DNA from: Singulisphaera sp. GP187
GTDB taxonomy: Bacteria; Planctomycetota; GCA-002687715
NCBI GenBank assembly: GCA_945907755.1
Contig: CAMDTN010000002.1
Span: 64,055 to 128,054 of the forward strand
DNA length: 64,000 bases
Direction: 5' to 3'
In this document: one piece after another, positions 7,854 through 15,763 of the stretch
Layout: the number at the start of each line of letters is the position of its first letter
Numbering within the stretch: position 1 is the first letter of the stretch
Position numbers and translations under genes: made by a program
The notes under the pieces: generated by a model
The model's database searches: none
The model's input: the letters and a program-made list of their open reading frames with translations, nothing else
What the model was told of the DNA's origin: nothing

Positions 7854-9581
7854 TTGGACATTGGTGAACATCTCATCGCGGCCGGCGTGATTCGCGCCGA
7901 GCAGCTTGCGGAAGCGCGTGCTGCAGGCGGTGAGTCTCTCTGCGCAGTGTTGATAGATAAACGCATGGTGGGCGAGAAAGACCTCGTTCAAGCCATTGCT
8001 AAGCGTTTCAATTTGGAAGCCGCCGTACTGGATGGTTTGCAGGTCGACGCGGAGGTTTTGAAGTCCTTTCCCGAAGCGCTCAGTCGCGCCACTGGCACTG
8101 TGCCGCTGCGGCGTGAGGGTGCCATGCTGGTGGTGGCCACCAGCGACCCGTCCAACGAACCCACTCAGGACCGCATCGCACGCGCCAGCGGATTCTCGGT
8201 GCGCTTCGCTATTGCGGGGCCGAAGGCCATTGCTGCTGCGCGTGCTGCGCTGTATTCGCGCGCTGGTACCAAGCCCACAACCGGCACGGTGCCCGGGCCA
8301 GCATTGAAGGAACTGGATCAGATCCTCAAGCGCGCGGCTGAAGAAGCCGCGCCAACACCCGATGTGGCCGATGGCGACCCGCGCAACTTGCCCAAGCTGG
8401 AGGTGCGCGAATTGGACGCGCCGGTCATGCGCCTAGTCAACGGATTGTTACTGAAAGCGTTGCGCATGCGCGCCAGCGACATTCACATCGAGCCCATGGA
8501 AGACGCGCTCCGCGTGCGCTTCCGCGTCGACGGCGAGATGCAAGAAGTGCTACGGCTGGCAAAAGACATGCGCGCCACTTTGTCGTCGTGCATCAAAATC
8601 ATGTCGGGCATGGACATCGCAGAACGCCGCGTGCCGCAAGACGGCGGCATTAAGTTGGCGCTGGATGAGAAGAGTGCGGTGGACTTCCGTGTGTCGTCAC
8701 TGCCAGGCATTCACGGCGAGAAGATTGTGATGCGTGTCTTAGGCACAGGGGACTTGAAAAGCTCGATTGATGATCTGGGCTTTGAAGGTCGCCCGTTGGA
8801 GCTTGTGCGCGAAGCCATCGCCAACCCTTGTGGAATGATCTTGGTCACTGGGCCAACTGGAAGCGGCAAGACCACCACGCTCTATACCATCCTCGGGCAG
8901 CTAAACACAGTGGATGTGAACATCGTCACAGCCGAAGACCCAGTGGAGTACACACTCGCTGGCCTCACGCAGGTGCATGTGCGCCATCAAACGGGACTGA
9001 CCTTCGAAGCGGCGCTGCGTTCCTTCTTGCGTCAAGACCCGGACATCATTCTCGTGGGCGAAATGCGCGATTACGAGACCGCCAGTATTGCGATCAAAGC
9101 AGCTCTGACCGGACACCTTGTATTGAGCACATTGCACACCAATGATGCGCCCAGCACCGTGGTGCGCTTGGTGGACATGGGCATCGAGCCCTACCTCGTG
9201 GCCTCGGCCGTGAAGTTAGTAGTGGCCCAACGGTTGGTGCGGCGCATCTGCACCAATTGCCGCGAGGATGTTGACCTTGCGGCGCTGCAGCGCAGCGATC
9301 TGGACCAGGGCATTCTTGCTTCGGTCGAGCGCATGTGTCGTGGGCGTGGCTGTGAGCAGTGCAACAACACTGGCTATCGCGGGCGCAACCCTGTATTCGA
9401 AGTAATGGCAGTGAAGTCTAAAGAGATGAAACGCGCCATTACGGAAGGTGGAACTGAAGTCCAGGTGGGCCAGATCGGCAAGCGTGAGGGGATGCACACG
9501 CTGGCCGACGGCGCAATCGAGCTAGTCAATCGAGGCATTACAACGCTGGAGGAAGCGCGTGCGATTATTCTGGCCGAGTGA
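7854..9581 (+). CDS. GspE/PilB-type secretion or pilus ATPase
   Basis: A 575-residue hexameric ATPase of the type II secretion/type IV pilus family. The N-terminal MshEN/GspE_N domain begins with DIGEHLIAAGVIRAEQL. The catalytic half has the Walker A GPTGSGKTTT near residue 333, the Asp box AEDPVEY, the Walker B region DPDIILVGEMRD, the His box LTGHLVLSTLHTND, and a tetracysteine zinc site CTNC...CEQC. All key residues are intact, so it should power pilus extension or pseudopilus assembly at the inner membrane. The frame starts at TTG 7854; no in-frame ATG gives the expected N-terminus, so a TTG start is inferred. No pilin, PilC/GspF or secretin gene is near; only an HDOD regulator follows. 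Confidence 0.9.
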   Translation: MDIGEHLIAAGVIRAEQLAEARAAGGESLCAVLIDKRMVGEKDLVQAIAKRFNLEAAVLDGLQVDAEVLKSFPEALSRATGTVPLRREGAMLVVATSDPSNEPTQDRIARASGFSVRFAIAGPKAIAAARAALYSRAGTKPTTGTVPGPALKELDQILKRAAEEAAPTPDVADGDPRNLPKLEVRELDAPVMRLVNGLLLKALRMRASDIHIEPMEDALRVRFRVDGEMQEVLRLAKDMRATLSSCIKIMSGMDIAERRVPQDGGIKLALDEKSAVDFRVSSLPGIHGEKIVMRVLGTGDLKSSIDDLGFEGRPLELVREAIANPCGMILVTGPTGSGKTTTLYTILGQLNTVDVNIVTAEDPVEYTLAGLTQVHVRHQTGLTFEAALRSFLRQDPDIILVGEMRDYETASIAIKAALTGHLVLSTLHTNDAPSTVVRLVDMGIEPYLVASAVKLVVAQRLVRRICTNCREDVDLAALQRSDLDQGILASVERMCRGRGCEQCNNTGYRGRNPVFEVMAVKSKEMKRAITEGGTEVQVGQIGKREGMHTLADGAIELVNRGITTLEEARAIILAE

Positions 9582-9618
9582 TCGCGCACCAGCGTCAGCA
9601 TCCAAGTTAGGAAATGCT

Positions 9619-10602
9619 TTGTCAGTTCAGACAAGTGTGGACGGGATTGCAGCACGAGCAGGCGGTGCCGTAGGCATCGAGCCTCAGTGGTACTTGGCGC
9701 CGCAATACCAGGAAGGTTCACTGACGTTGGCCGGCCCTAGCCGGTTGACGCCGGTAGAACGCGCGTTGCTGGAAGAGCTGGCTACGACCGTCACGCGTGG
9801 CCGATTGGAATTGCCCACCACGCCGCAGACTGCGCTGGAAGCCGTGGAAGCTTTGCGCGTTGCGGAAGTGGATTTCGCCGCAGTCTCAGGATGCATCGGC
9901 CGCGACATGGTGCTTTCCGCGCTCGTATTGCGGCAGGCCAACTCGCCTTTGTTTGCTGGACGCGCGGCCCGCAGCGTCAGCATTCAAGATGCGTTGGGTC
10001 GCATTGGCATCCGCCGCATGCGCGAAGTGATCTTGAGTGCGGTGCTGCGTCGCAGCGCCGATGCCTTGCGCTCGCGCGCATGGGCCGACATGGAGTGGCG
10101 CTACGCACTCACCTGTGCTGTGTTAGCCCAACGCTTGGGCAAGCGTTTGAAGCTGGACGAAGAGCAGTGCTACACAGCCGGCCTATTGCACGATATTGGT
10201 CGGCTGCCGTTGCTGAGCGCTTTGGAACAACGCGGCGCTTTGCCGGATGTGCCGCAGCCCGACTGCGCCGCCGACATCATTATCGAATGCTTGCATCGCG
10301 CGGTGGGCTGCAAGGTCGCCAAGGCGTGGGGGCTGCCGGCGGCGGTAGAAGATGCCACAAGCCATCACCTCAATGGGCGTCTAGCTGATGAGCCGCGCAC
10401 TGGCGAGTTCCTGTCCACATGCGTTGCGGAGGCAGCGTCGGATTTGTGCCACGCGTTGGGGATCGGACGCTTTCCGCGCCCCTTCGCCATCCTCAGCGCC
10501 CCGTCGTTCGCGCACCTCGGCCAAGAACGCAGCACCTTGCTTGCTTGGCTGGATGAAGATGTGCCCGCCGTGTTGAATGCGGGCGACCCCTTCGCTGCGT
10601 GA
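9619..10602 (+). CDS. HDOD-domain signalling protein
   Basis: About 327 residues. After a low-complexity N-terminus comes an HDOD domain: LELPTTPQTALEAVEAL, a helical core, and YTAGLLHDIGRLPLL with the HD pair, then SHHLNG. HDOD proteins are HD-like but usually non-enzymatic and act in chemotaxis, pilus and stress signalling. The start is uncertain: TTG 9619 has an AGGAAA-like site seven bases upstream, while GTG 9559 would overlap the ATPase gene by 23 bases. The position right behind the GspE/PilB ATPase suggests that it regulates that motor (inference). The stop is three bases from the 3' end of the convergent DUF1579 gene. Confidence 0.8.
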   Translation: MSVQTSVDGIAARAGGAVGIEPQWYLAPQYQEGSLTLAGPSRLTPVERALLEELATTVTRGRLELPTTPQTALEAVEALRVAEVDFAAVSGCIGRDMVLSALVLRQANSPLFAGRAARSVSIQDALGRIGIRRMREVILSAVLRRSADALRSRAWADMEWRYALTCAVLAQRLGKRLKLDEEQCYTAGLLHDIGRLPLLSALEQRGALPDVPQPDCAADIIIECLHRAVGCKVAKAWGLPAAVEDATSHHLNGRLADEPRTGEFLSTCVAEAASDLCHALGIGRFPRPFAILSAPSFAHLGQERSTLLAWLDEDVPAVLNAGDPFAA

Positions 10603-10605
10603 GGA

Positions 10606-11181
10606 CTACTTCTTGCGCGTGTAGCTGATACCCATGTTCTGGTACTCGCCTTCGGGAGTCACCACGAACATGGCGAAATCGTGATGGTCATGGTCTTTCA
10701 CCGTAGTGACCATGCGGAACTTGGAGGGCTTATTGGTCATGGGGTCGATGAAATCCCAGACGAGGCTCCAAGATTTGGTTTTTGCATCCCAGTCACCTTC
10801 GGAGTGCATGATGATCGGCGCCATGCTGTCGACCCATGAGTTCACCCACTTCTTCTTGATCATGTCATAGCCCATGATGGAGTGACCACTGAAGGGTTCG
10901 CCCATCATCGAAGAATTGAAGTCGCTGATGAGCCAGAAGTTGCCTGGGGTTTGCAGGCGGGTGCTGCAAGTGCCCGTGGTCTTCATGGGTTCGGAAGCCG
11001 CGTCCATTTTCATCCACATGTCGGCGGTGAAGTCGCCTGCGAGTGGTTTCATCAATGCTGATTCGGTACTCACTGGGGCGGCGACTTGGGGCGCCGCGTC
11101 TTGCGGTGTGCCCATAGAACTTGCACTAACCCAGAGAATTGCTGCTGCACATGCGGCTACCAGAGAGATGATGAGATTCAT
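10606..11181 (-). CDS. exported DUF1579-family protein
   Basis: A 191-residue protein with an N-terminal signal peptide (MNLIISLVAACAAAILWVSA). The mature part matches the DUF1579 pattern: LAGDFTADMWMKMD, WLISDFNSSMMGEPFSGHSIMGYD, KKWVNSWVDSM and a terminal MGISYTRKK. The family is a lipocalin-like beta-barrel common in planctomycetes and proteobacteria; no enzymatic role is known. It lies 106 bases downstream of the sugar-isomerase-like gene on the same strand, so it may have its own promoter. It has an unusually high Met, Trp and Asp/His content in the barrel strands. Confidence 0.8.
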   Translation of the reverse strand: MNLIISLVAACAAAILWVSASSMGTPQDAAPQVAAPVSTESALMKPLAGDFTADMWMKMDAASEPMKTTGTCSTRLQTPGNFWLISDFNSSMMGEPFSGHSIMGYDMIKKKWVNSWVDSMAPIIMHSEGDWDAKTKSWSLVWDFIDPMTNKPSKFRMVTTVKDHDHHDFAMFVVTPEGEYQNMGISYTRKK

Positions 11182-11287
11182 GCTTGCTGCTCCTTTGAAG
11201 CAGCGACAGACTGTGCAGCAGTGGCAGCAATGTCAAGGGGACGCGGCATGTTTGTGTCTGCGGTGCAAAGCGCATACCGCGCAAAGT

Positions 11288-12211
11288 CTAGCCAGCCAAC
11301 TGGGTGCGCACGCGCTCCAGCAACGCCTTGGTGGCGCGGATGCCTTCCGCTTCAGAAAGCTGATTGCCTTCGTATTCGATGCCGACATAGCCGTGATAGG
11401 AAGCTGTGGTGACGATGCGCAGCATGCGCAAGTAGTCCGTGTGCGTCTCGTTACCGTTCGTGTCGAAATCATGCGATTTCGCACTCACCGCCTTGGCGAA
11501 CGGCATCAGCTCTGCGACACCTTGGTAGCGGTCGTATTCCACGCCACGCTCGATGGTGAAGTTGCCGAAGTCCGGCAGGCTGCCGAAGCGCGGGTGGCCC
11601 ACGCGGCGCATCACGCCGACAAGGAAGGCGCCATCGGACGAAAGCCCGCCATGGTTTTCCACGATGACATTCACTCCAACGCGATCGGCTTGAATCAGCA
11701 GTTGTGCGAACCCATCGGCCAGCAACCGCTCTTGCTCTGCGCGCGGTCCGGCAGAGTTGGCATTGACGCGAATGCTGTGGCAGCCGAGGGCGCTGGCGGC
11801 TTCTAACCAGCGCGTGTGCTGCTCGACGGCCTTCAAGCGCGCATTCTTGTCTGCGGCACCAAGCTCGCCTTCGCCATCAATCATGATCAACAGCGAGCGC
11901 ACGCCTTCGCCCGCGGCACGCTGGCGCAGCTCGGCGAGGTAGGCACTGTCGCGCGGCTTGTCCTTGAAGAACGCGTTCACATATTCCACCGCGTCGATGC
12001 CATAGTCGCGCCGCGCTACCAGCGGAAAATCGAGATTGTTCAGATCTTTCTTGAACAGCGTGCGGTGCAGCGACCACTCTGCCAAGGAGATGCGGAAGAG
12101 GGGTACGGCGTCTGGTTGCGTGCTCGCGCTTGGAACACTCTGCGGGCCCGTGCTGCAGGCGGCGAGCGCTGCGGCGACTGCTGTGGTTCCAAGAAAGGTG
12201 CGACGGTTCAT
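11288..12211 (-). CDS. sugar phosphate isomerase/epimerase-like lipoprotein (AP endonuclease 2 TIM barrel)
   Basis: A 307-residue protein with a twin-arginine/lipoprotein leader (MNRRTFLG...ALAAC). The remainder is a xylose-isomerase-like TIM barrel: [63 protein letters not shown] and YVGIEYEG, which carry the Glu, Asp and His expected for a divalent metal site. Planctomycetes export many such proteins; sugar isomerase, epimerase or keto-sugar lyase activity is plausible but unproven. The start codon overlaps the stop of the upstream oxidoreductase as ATGA, so the two are coupled and probably act on one pathway. Confidence 0.82.
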   Translation of the reverse strand: MNRRTFLGTTAVAAALAACSTGPQSVPSASTQPDAVPLFRISLAEWSLHRTLFKKDLNNLDFPLVARRDYGIDAVEYVNAFFKDKPRDSAYLAELRQRAAGEGVRSLLIMIDGEGELGAADKNARLKAVEQHTRWLEAASALGCHSIRVNANSAGPRAEQERLLADGFAQLLIQADRVGVNVIVENHGGLSSDGAFLVGVMRRVGHPRFGSLPDFGNFTIERGVEYDRYQGVAELMPFAKAVSAKSHDFDTNGNETHTDYLRMLRIVTTASYHGYVGIEYEGNQLSEAEGIRATKALLERVRTQLAG

Positions 12212-13128
12212 TGGTGGGCGTCTCGCGGTGGTAATGAGCGGAATGGCCCGGGCGGAAGTGCGCCGTCTTGGCGCACCAACCGAGCCAGTGCGGAAACATC
12301 TTCGTCGCCGTGGCCTGCTGCAAGCAAGCGATCTTCAGCGGCGGCTACAAGTTGCGTCAGTGGTAGTTGCAGGTGTGCAGCGGATGCTTCGGCCAATGCG
12401 ATGCGGAGGTCTTTGCGATGCAAGGCCACGCGAAATCCGGGCGGGTATTCATCGCGCAGCATGTTGCCCGCGCGGTTTTCCAAAACCCACGAACGCGCTG
12501 CGCCGGCGCTGATGGCTTGCAGCACTTGTTCGGGGTCTGCTCCTGCGCCCACCGCCAATGCGAGCCCTTCGGCCAGTGCCTGATAAGTGCCCGCAATGAC
12601 CACTTGATTCACGGCCTTGGCCACTTGGCCGCAGCCCACGGGGCCCACGCGCACCACGCGAGCGCCCAACAATTGCAGCACCGGCAGGGCGCGCGCGAAA
12701 TCTGCTTCGCTGCCGCCACACATGATGGCCAAAGTGGCTTTGGCGGCGCCTTCCGGCCCGCCGCTGACGGGAGCATCGACAAAGCCGATGCCCCGTGCTG
12801 CCAACTTTGCTGCCATCGTGCGCGTGGCTGCAGGGGCGATGGTGGAGCAGTCGATCACCAGCGAGCCTGCGCTCAGGCCTGCTGCGGCTCCGGTTTCAGG
12901 ATGCATGAGAACCGTTTCGACATCGGTGGTGTCGCTGACATTCACAAGAAGTATTGCGGCGCCCACTGCAGCCGCGCGCGGTGTGGCGGCGACCCGCGCA
13001 CCGAGGGCTTCGAGTGCCTGCGCCTTTGCAGCGGTGCGATTGAACACGGCAAGGCTGTGCCCTGCCTTCAGCAAGTTGTGCGCCATGGGCGCGCCCATGG
13101 CACCAAGTCCGATCACTGCCATTTGCAT
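12208..13128 (-). CDS. NAD(P)-dependent 3-hydroxyisobutyrate dehydrogenase-family enzyme
   Basis: 306 residues. The Rossmann fold opens with [16 protein letters not shown], followed by VFNRT, and the substrate signature is [11 protein letters not shown]. The catalytic lysine lies in [11 protein letters not shown], with the following NQ also conserved. The family covers 3-hydroxyisobutyrate, tartronate semialdehyde and glyoxylate/succinic semialdehyde reductases; the sequence does not settle which. Start ATG 13128 is chosen because it gives the normal N-terminus (ATG 13122 is also possible); the long in-frame extension further upstream overlaps the next gene and is not coding. It is coupled (ATGA) to the sugar-isomerase-like lipoprotein, and 23 bases separate it from the upstream beta-helix gene, so the three probably form one operon. 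Confidence 0.88.
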   Translation of the reverse strand: MQMAVIGLGAMGAPMAHNLLKAGHSLAVFNRTAAKAQALEALGARVAATPRAAAVGAAILLVNVSDTTDVETVLMHPETGAAAGLSAGSLVIDCSTIAPAATRTMAAKLAARGIGFVDAPVSGGPEGAAKATLAIMCGGSEADFARALPVLQLLGARVVRVGPVGCGQVAKAVNQVVIAGTYQALAEGLALAVGAGADPEQVLQAISAGAARSWVLENRAGNMLRDEYPPGFRVALHRKDLRIALAEASAAHLQLPLTQLVAAAEDRLLAAGHGDEDVSALARLVRQDGALPPGPFRSLPPRDAHQ

Positions 13129-13151
13129 GGCCGCATCGTACAGCGCGAGCT

Positions 13152-14759
13152 TCAGTTCAAGGTCAGGCGCAACGCATTGCTGAGCGCGAAGCCGTTGGCG
13201 ACGCCGCTGTCCAACATGCACGCTTGCACGCCCAGCACGAGCCCTGCAAGCATCGGATCTTGCGGCAGCGGCAAGGTGAAAGCCGTGCTGCCCGCAGTGC
13301 TGGTCAGCATGGGCCCTAGCGGCGCCACGCCGGCTTGCACCAGCATCAACATGCTGTTGATGTCCAACCACACTTCGCACCCACTCGCGATGGTGAGCGG
13401 CTGCGCGGCGGTGCCGATGGAGGCGAACACCCAAGCATTGGTGCCTGCGGGTGCTTGATCGAGCACTAATGCAAACCCGGTGTTGCCAAGGGCTGGCAGA
13501 ATCGGAGCGCTGAGCAGCGCGGTAGAGCCTGCAGAGTTCAGCGAACCAGTCCCGAGCGCTTGCACTGCGGGCAACTGCCCCAGCAGTGCTTCATCCGCGC
13601 CCATGTCGGGCGCTGCGTCGCGCACTTCGCCGTCGATGTCTGTGCCCGCGCTGGTGGGGCTTGCTGCACCAATGGCTGGCGAACCGTTGGCCACATGCAG
13701 ATTGCCTTGGGTGGGGTCGATGAGTTGCGGGTCGATGCTCAGGCTGTGCAGTTCTTGCGCCGACACGCTGCGCCACGCGCTCAAGTTCAAGGAACTGACC
13801 ATGCCCGAAGGGCCCGAGTGGGCCAGTGGTGCGCCGGTGGCGTCGAACCAGCAATTGTAATCCAGCACTTGCGGGATGCCCGACAGCGTGCCGATGTCTG
13901 CGAGCAGCAAGATCGGGCGGTTTGCTGCCACAAATTTCACAACAACGTTGTTGCTGATGTTGGCGGGGGCCGTTTCGCTGGAGCTGCCGGGGTTTACACC
14001 GAGCACTGCGAATTGCGGGCCAACCGCGCTCGTGACCGCGAAAGTGTTGCTGCGCAGCACCAAACCGTTTTGGCGGCGCCAACTGACATAACCGAAGCGC
14101 GCCAGGGTGTTGAAGCCACCAGCGTTGGTCTGTTGCAAGTTCCAGAAGAAGTTGCTTTCGATGAGCACATTTTGTGGATGGGGCAGGTTGCCGTAGATCA
14201 CGACGCCGGAACCACCGCAATCGTGAATGCGGCAGCGCCGCACAGCGGCATTCAGAATCTGGCCGTGTTGTGCTTCGGAGTACAAGCTCACAGCGTCGAA
14301 CGTCGCACCGTGGATCTCGAGGCCTTCCACAGTGGTGTAATCGGCGCCATTCCAGAAGATGCCCATGCTGAGCCCGGTGGCATCCAGCACTGGGTGCTCG
14401 CCAGGCGCGGCACGGAAAGTGACGGTGTTGCTAACGGAAGCCCCGGCCCAGTCGGCCAGCACCAGTACCGCGGTGCCATTGCTGCCGTTGATGCCTGAAG
14501 TTGTGGTGGTGGCCCAACTGACATTCACAGTGTTGAATGTCATCGGCGCGCTGAATGGGCCAGCGTCGTCATAGATTTCGAAAACCACTGGGCCATTCAC
14601 GCCAGCGAGTTGCAGCGCGGCCACCGCGCTCGCGAAGTCCGCGTAATTGCTGCCACCAGCGGGCAGCGCAGGGTTGATGGTCTTCAACCCGCTGACTTGG
14701 GCACAGAGTGGTGACACTGCGAGCAACAGGACGCCGAGGAGTGCATGTGGTGAGTTCAC
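13152..14759 (-). CDS. secreted right-handed parallel beta-helix protein
   Basis: About 535 residues with a signal peptide (ALLGVLLLAVSPLCAQ). The middle shows parallel beta-helix coils (VEGLEIHGATFDAVSLY, RRCRIHDCGGSGVVIYG, VLIESNFFWN, LRSNTFAVTS) and the common planctomycete ending of such domains: SIDPQLID, LHVANGSPAIGAA, TDIDGEVRDAAPDMGADE. A further ~130-residue beta domain follows, which may be an anchor or sorting module. Proteins of this type bind or cleave polysaccharides, but no catalytic residues are recognised. No ATG is usable: GTG 14759 has GGAG about twelve bases upstream, while GTG 14780 is an alternative. It probably heads the operon with the oxidoreductase and the isomerase-like lipoprotein. 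Confidence 0.8.
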   Translation of the reverse strand: MNSPHALLGVLLLAVSPLCAQVSGLKTINPALPAGGSNYADFASAVAALQLAGVNGPVVFEIYDDAGPFSAPMTFNTVNVSWATTTTSGINGSNGTAVLVLADWAGASVSNTVTFRAAPGEHPVLDATGLSMGIFWNGADYTTVEGLEIHGATFDAVSLYSEAQHGQILNAAVRRCRIHDCGGSGVVIYGNLPHPQNVLIESNFFWNLQQTNAGGFNTLARFGYVSWRRQNGLVLRSNTFAVTSAVGPQFAVLGVNPGSSSETAPANISNNVVVKFVAANRPILLLADIGTLSGIPQVLDYNCWFDATGAPLAHSGPSGMVSSLNLSAWRSVSAQELHSLSIDPQLIDPTQGNLHVANGSPAIGAASPTSAGTDIDGEVRDAAPDMGADEALLGQLPAVQALGTGSLNSAGSTALLSAPILPALGNTGFALVLDQAPAGTNAWVFASIGTAAQPLTIASGCEVWLDINSMLMLVQAGVAPLGPMLTSTAGSTAFTLPLPQDPMLAGLVLGVQACMLDSGVANGFALSNALRLTLN

Positions 14760-14815
14760 GCAGGAGAGTACTCCGCCCACTAGCAGCTTGAGAGAAATAA
14801 ACTTGAATAATAGTC

Positions 14816-15619
14816 TTATTGGCGCGTGCTGGCAGCTTTCGACACGCCCAGAGTTCCGTTGCGCCGCAGCTTCTGCGCGATGCGTCTAGCGCAGAAATCG
14901 AACACACAGTCGGGCAAGCGCCGCACAATCCATACCAGCGCAGCCACGGGGCGCGGGAACGCCACATGCGAACGCCGCGCTATCACCGCGTTGGCCATGA
15001 CCCGCGCGGCGGCGTCGGTTTCCATTAGGAACGGCATCTTGAAGGCATTGCGGTCGGTCATGGCCGAGCGCACGAAACCAGGCGCGATGTCCAACACGGC
15101 GATGCCTTCGTGGGCCAATTCGGCGCGGAGGGAATCAAGGAATGCCGCAAGAGCCGCCTTGCTGGCGCAGTAGGGCGCGGCGCCAGGCCCGGCGCGCCAA
15201 CCGGCGAGGCTGGTCACCGCAGCCAGCAACGGGGCTGGTGACCGGCGCACATGAGGCAGTGCCAAGAGCAGTGTGTGGATGGCGGCCTCAACATTTACGG
15301 CGAGCACGCGGCGCACATCTTCCATGCGCATGCTGTCGGCAGTGGAGGGGATGCCCATGCCGGCATTGGCCACCACCGCATCCAGCCCTCCGATGTGCTG
15401 CACCGCTGCGGTCATGGCGGCACGCAACGCCGCGCCATCCGCGACATCTACCGCGTAGCTGCTGAATTGCTGCGGAAACTGTGTGCTTAATTCAGCGCAC
15501 AGTTCGGTGCGGCGAGCGAGGCCAGCCACAAGGCAGCCGCGCTGCAACAACTCGCGGCAAAGGGCCAGCCCCAAACCGCTGCTGCAACCAGTAACGAGGA
15601 TGCGTTGGGGTGCTTTCAT
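14816..15619 (-). CDS. short-chain dehydrogenase/reductase (SDR)
   Basis: 267 residues, classical SDR. The cofactor motif is RILVTGCSSGLGLALC, followed by VVANAGMG (NAG motif), the catalytic Ser in TSLAGW and the YxxxK pair in PYCASKAALAAF, then APGFVRSAM. It should be an NAD(P)H-dependent oxidoreductase; the long hydrophobic C-terminal segment (VAFPRPVAALVWIVRRLP) suggests membrane association, as in SDRs acting on lipids or steroids (inference). ATG 15619 is chosen over upstream ATGs because it abuts the Rossmann motif. The gene is divergent from the E1-acyltransferase pair, and the 144 bases between them should contain both promoters. Confidence 0.87.
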   Translation of the reverse strand: MKAPQRILVTGCSSGLGLALCRELLQRGCLVAGLARRTELCAELSTQFPQQFSSYAVDVADGAALRAAMTAAVQHIGGLDAVVANAGMGIPSTADSMRMEDVRRVLAVNVEAAIHTLLLALPHVRRSPAPLLAAVTSLAGWRAGPGAAPYCASKAALAAFLDSLRAELAHEGIAVLDIAPGFVRSAMTDRNAFKMPFLMETDAAARVMANAVIARRSHVAFPRPVAALVWIVRRLPDCVFDFCARRIAQKLRRNGTLGVSKAASTRQ

Positions 15620-15763
15620 GGCGTGTGCAGATCCGCAGGACATTCCGGTCAAGGCCTAAGTTGGCGCCGCAGCGTGCGCGCTGCCCTGGGCGTCGAAGTC
15701 GCGCAATCGTAGCGGCGGCGCGGGCGGCTGATGAACTTTGCAGGGTTCGCTATCCTGCGCGCC

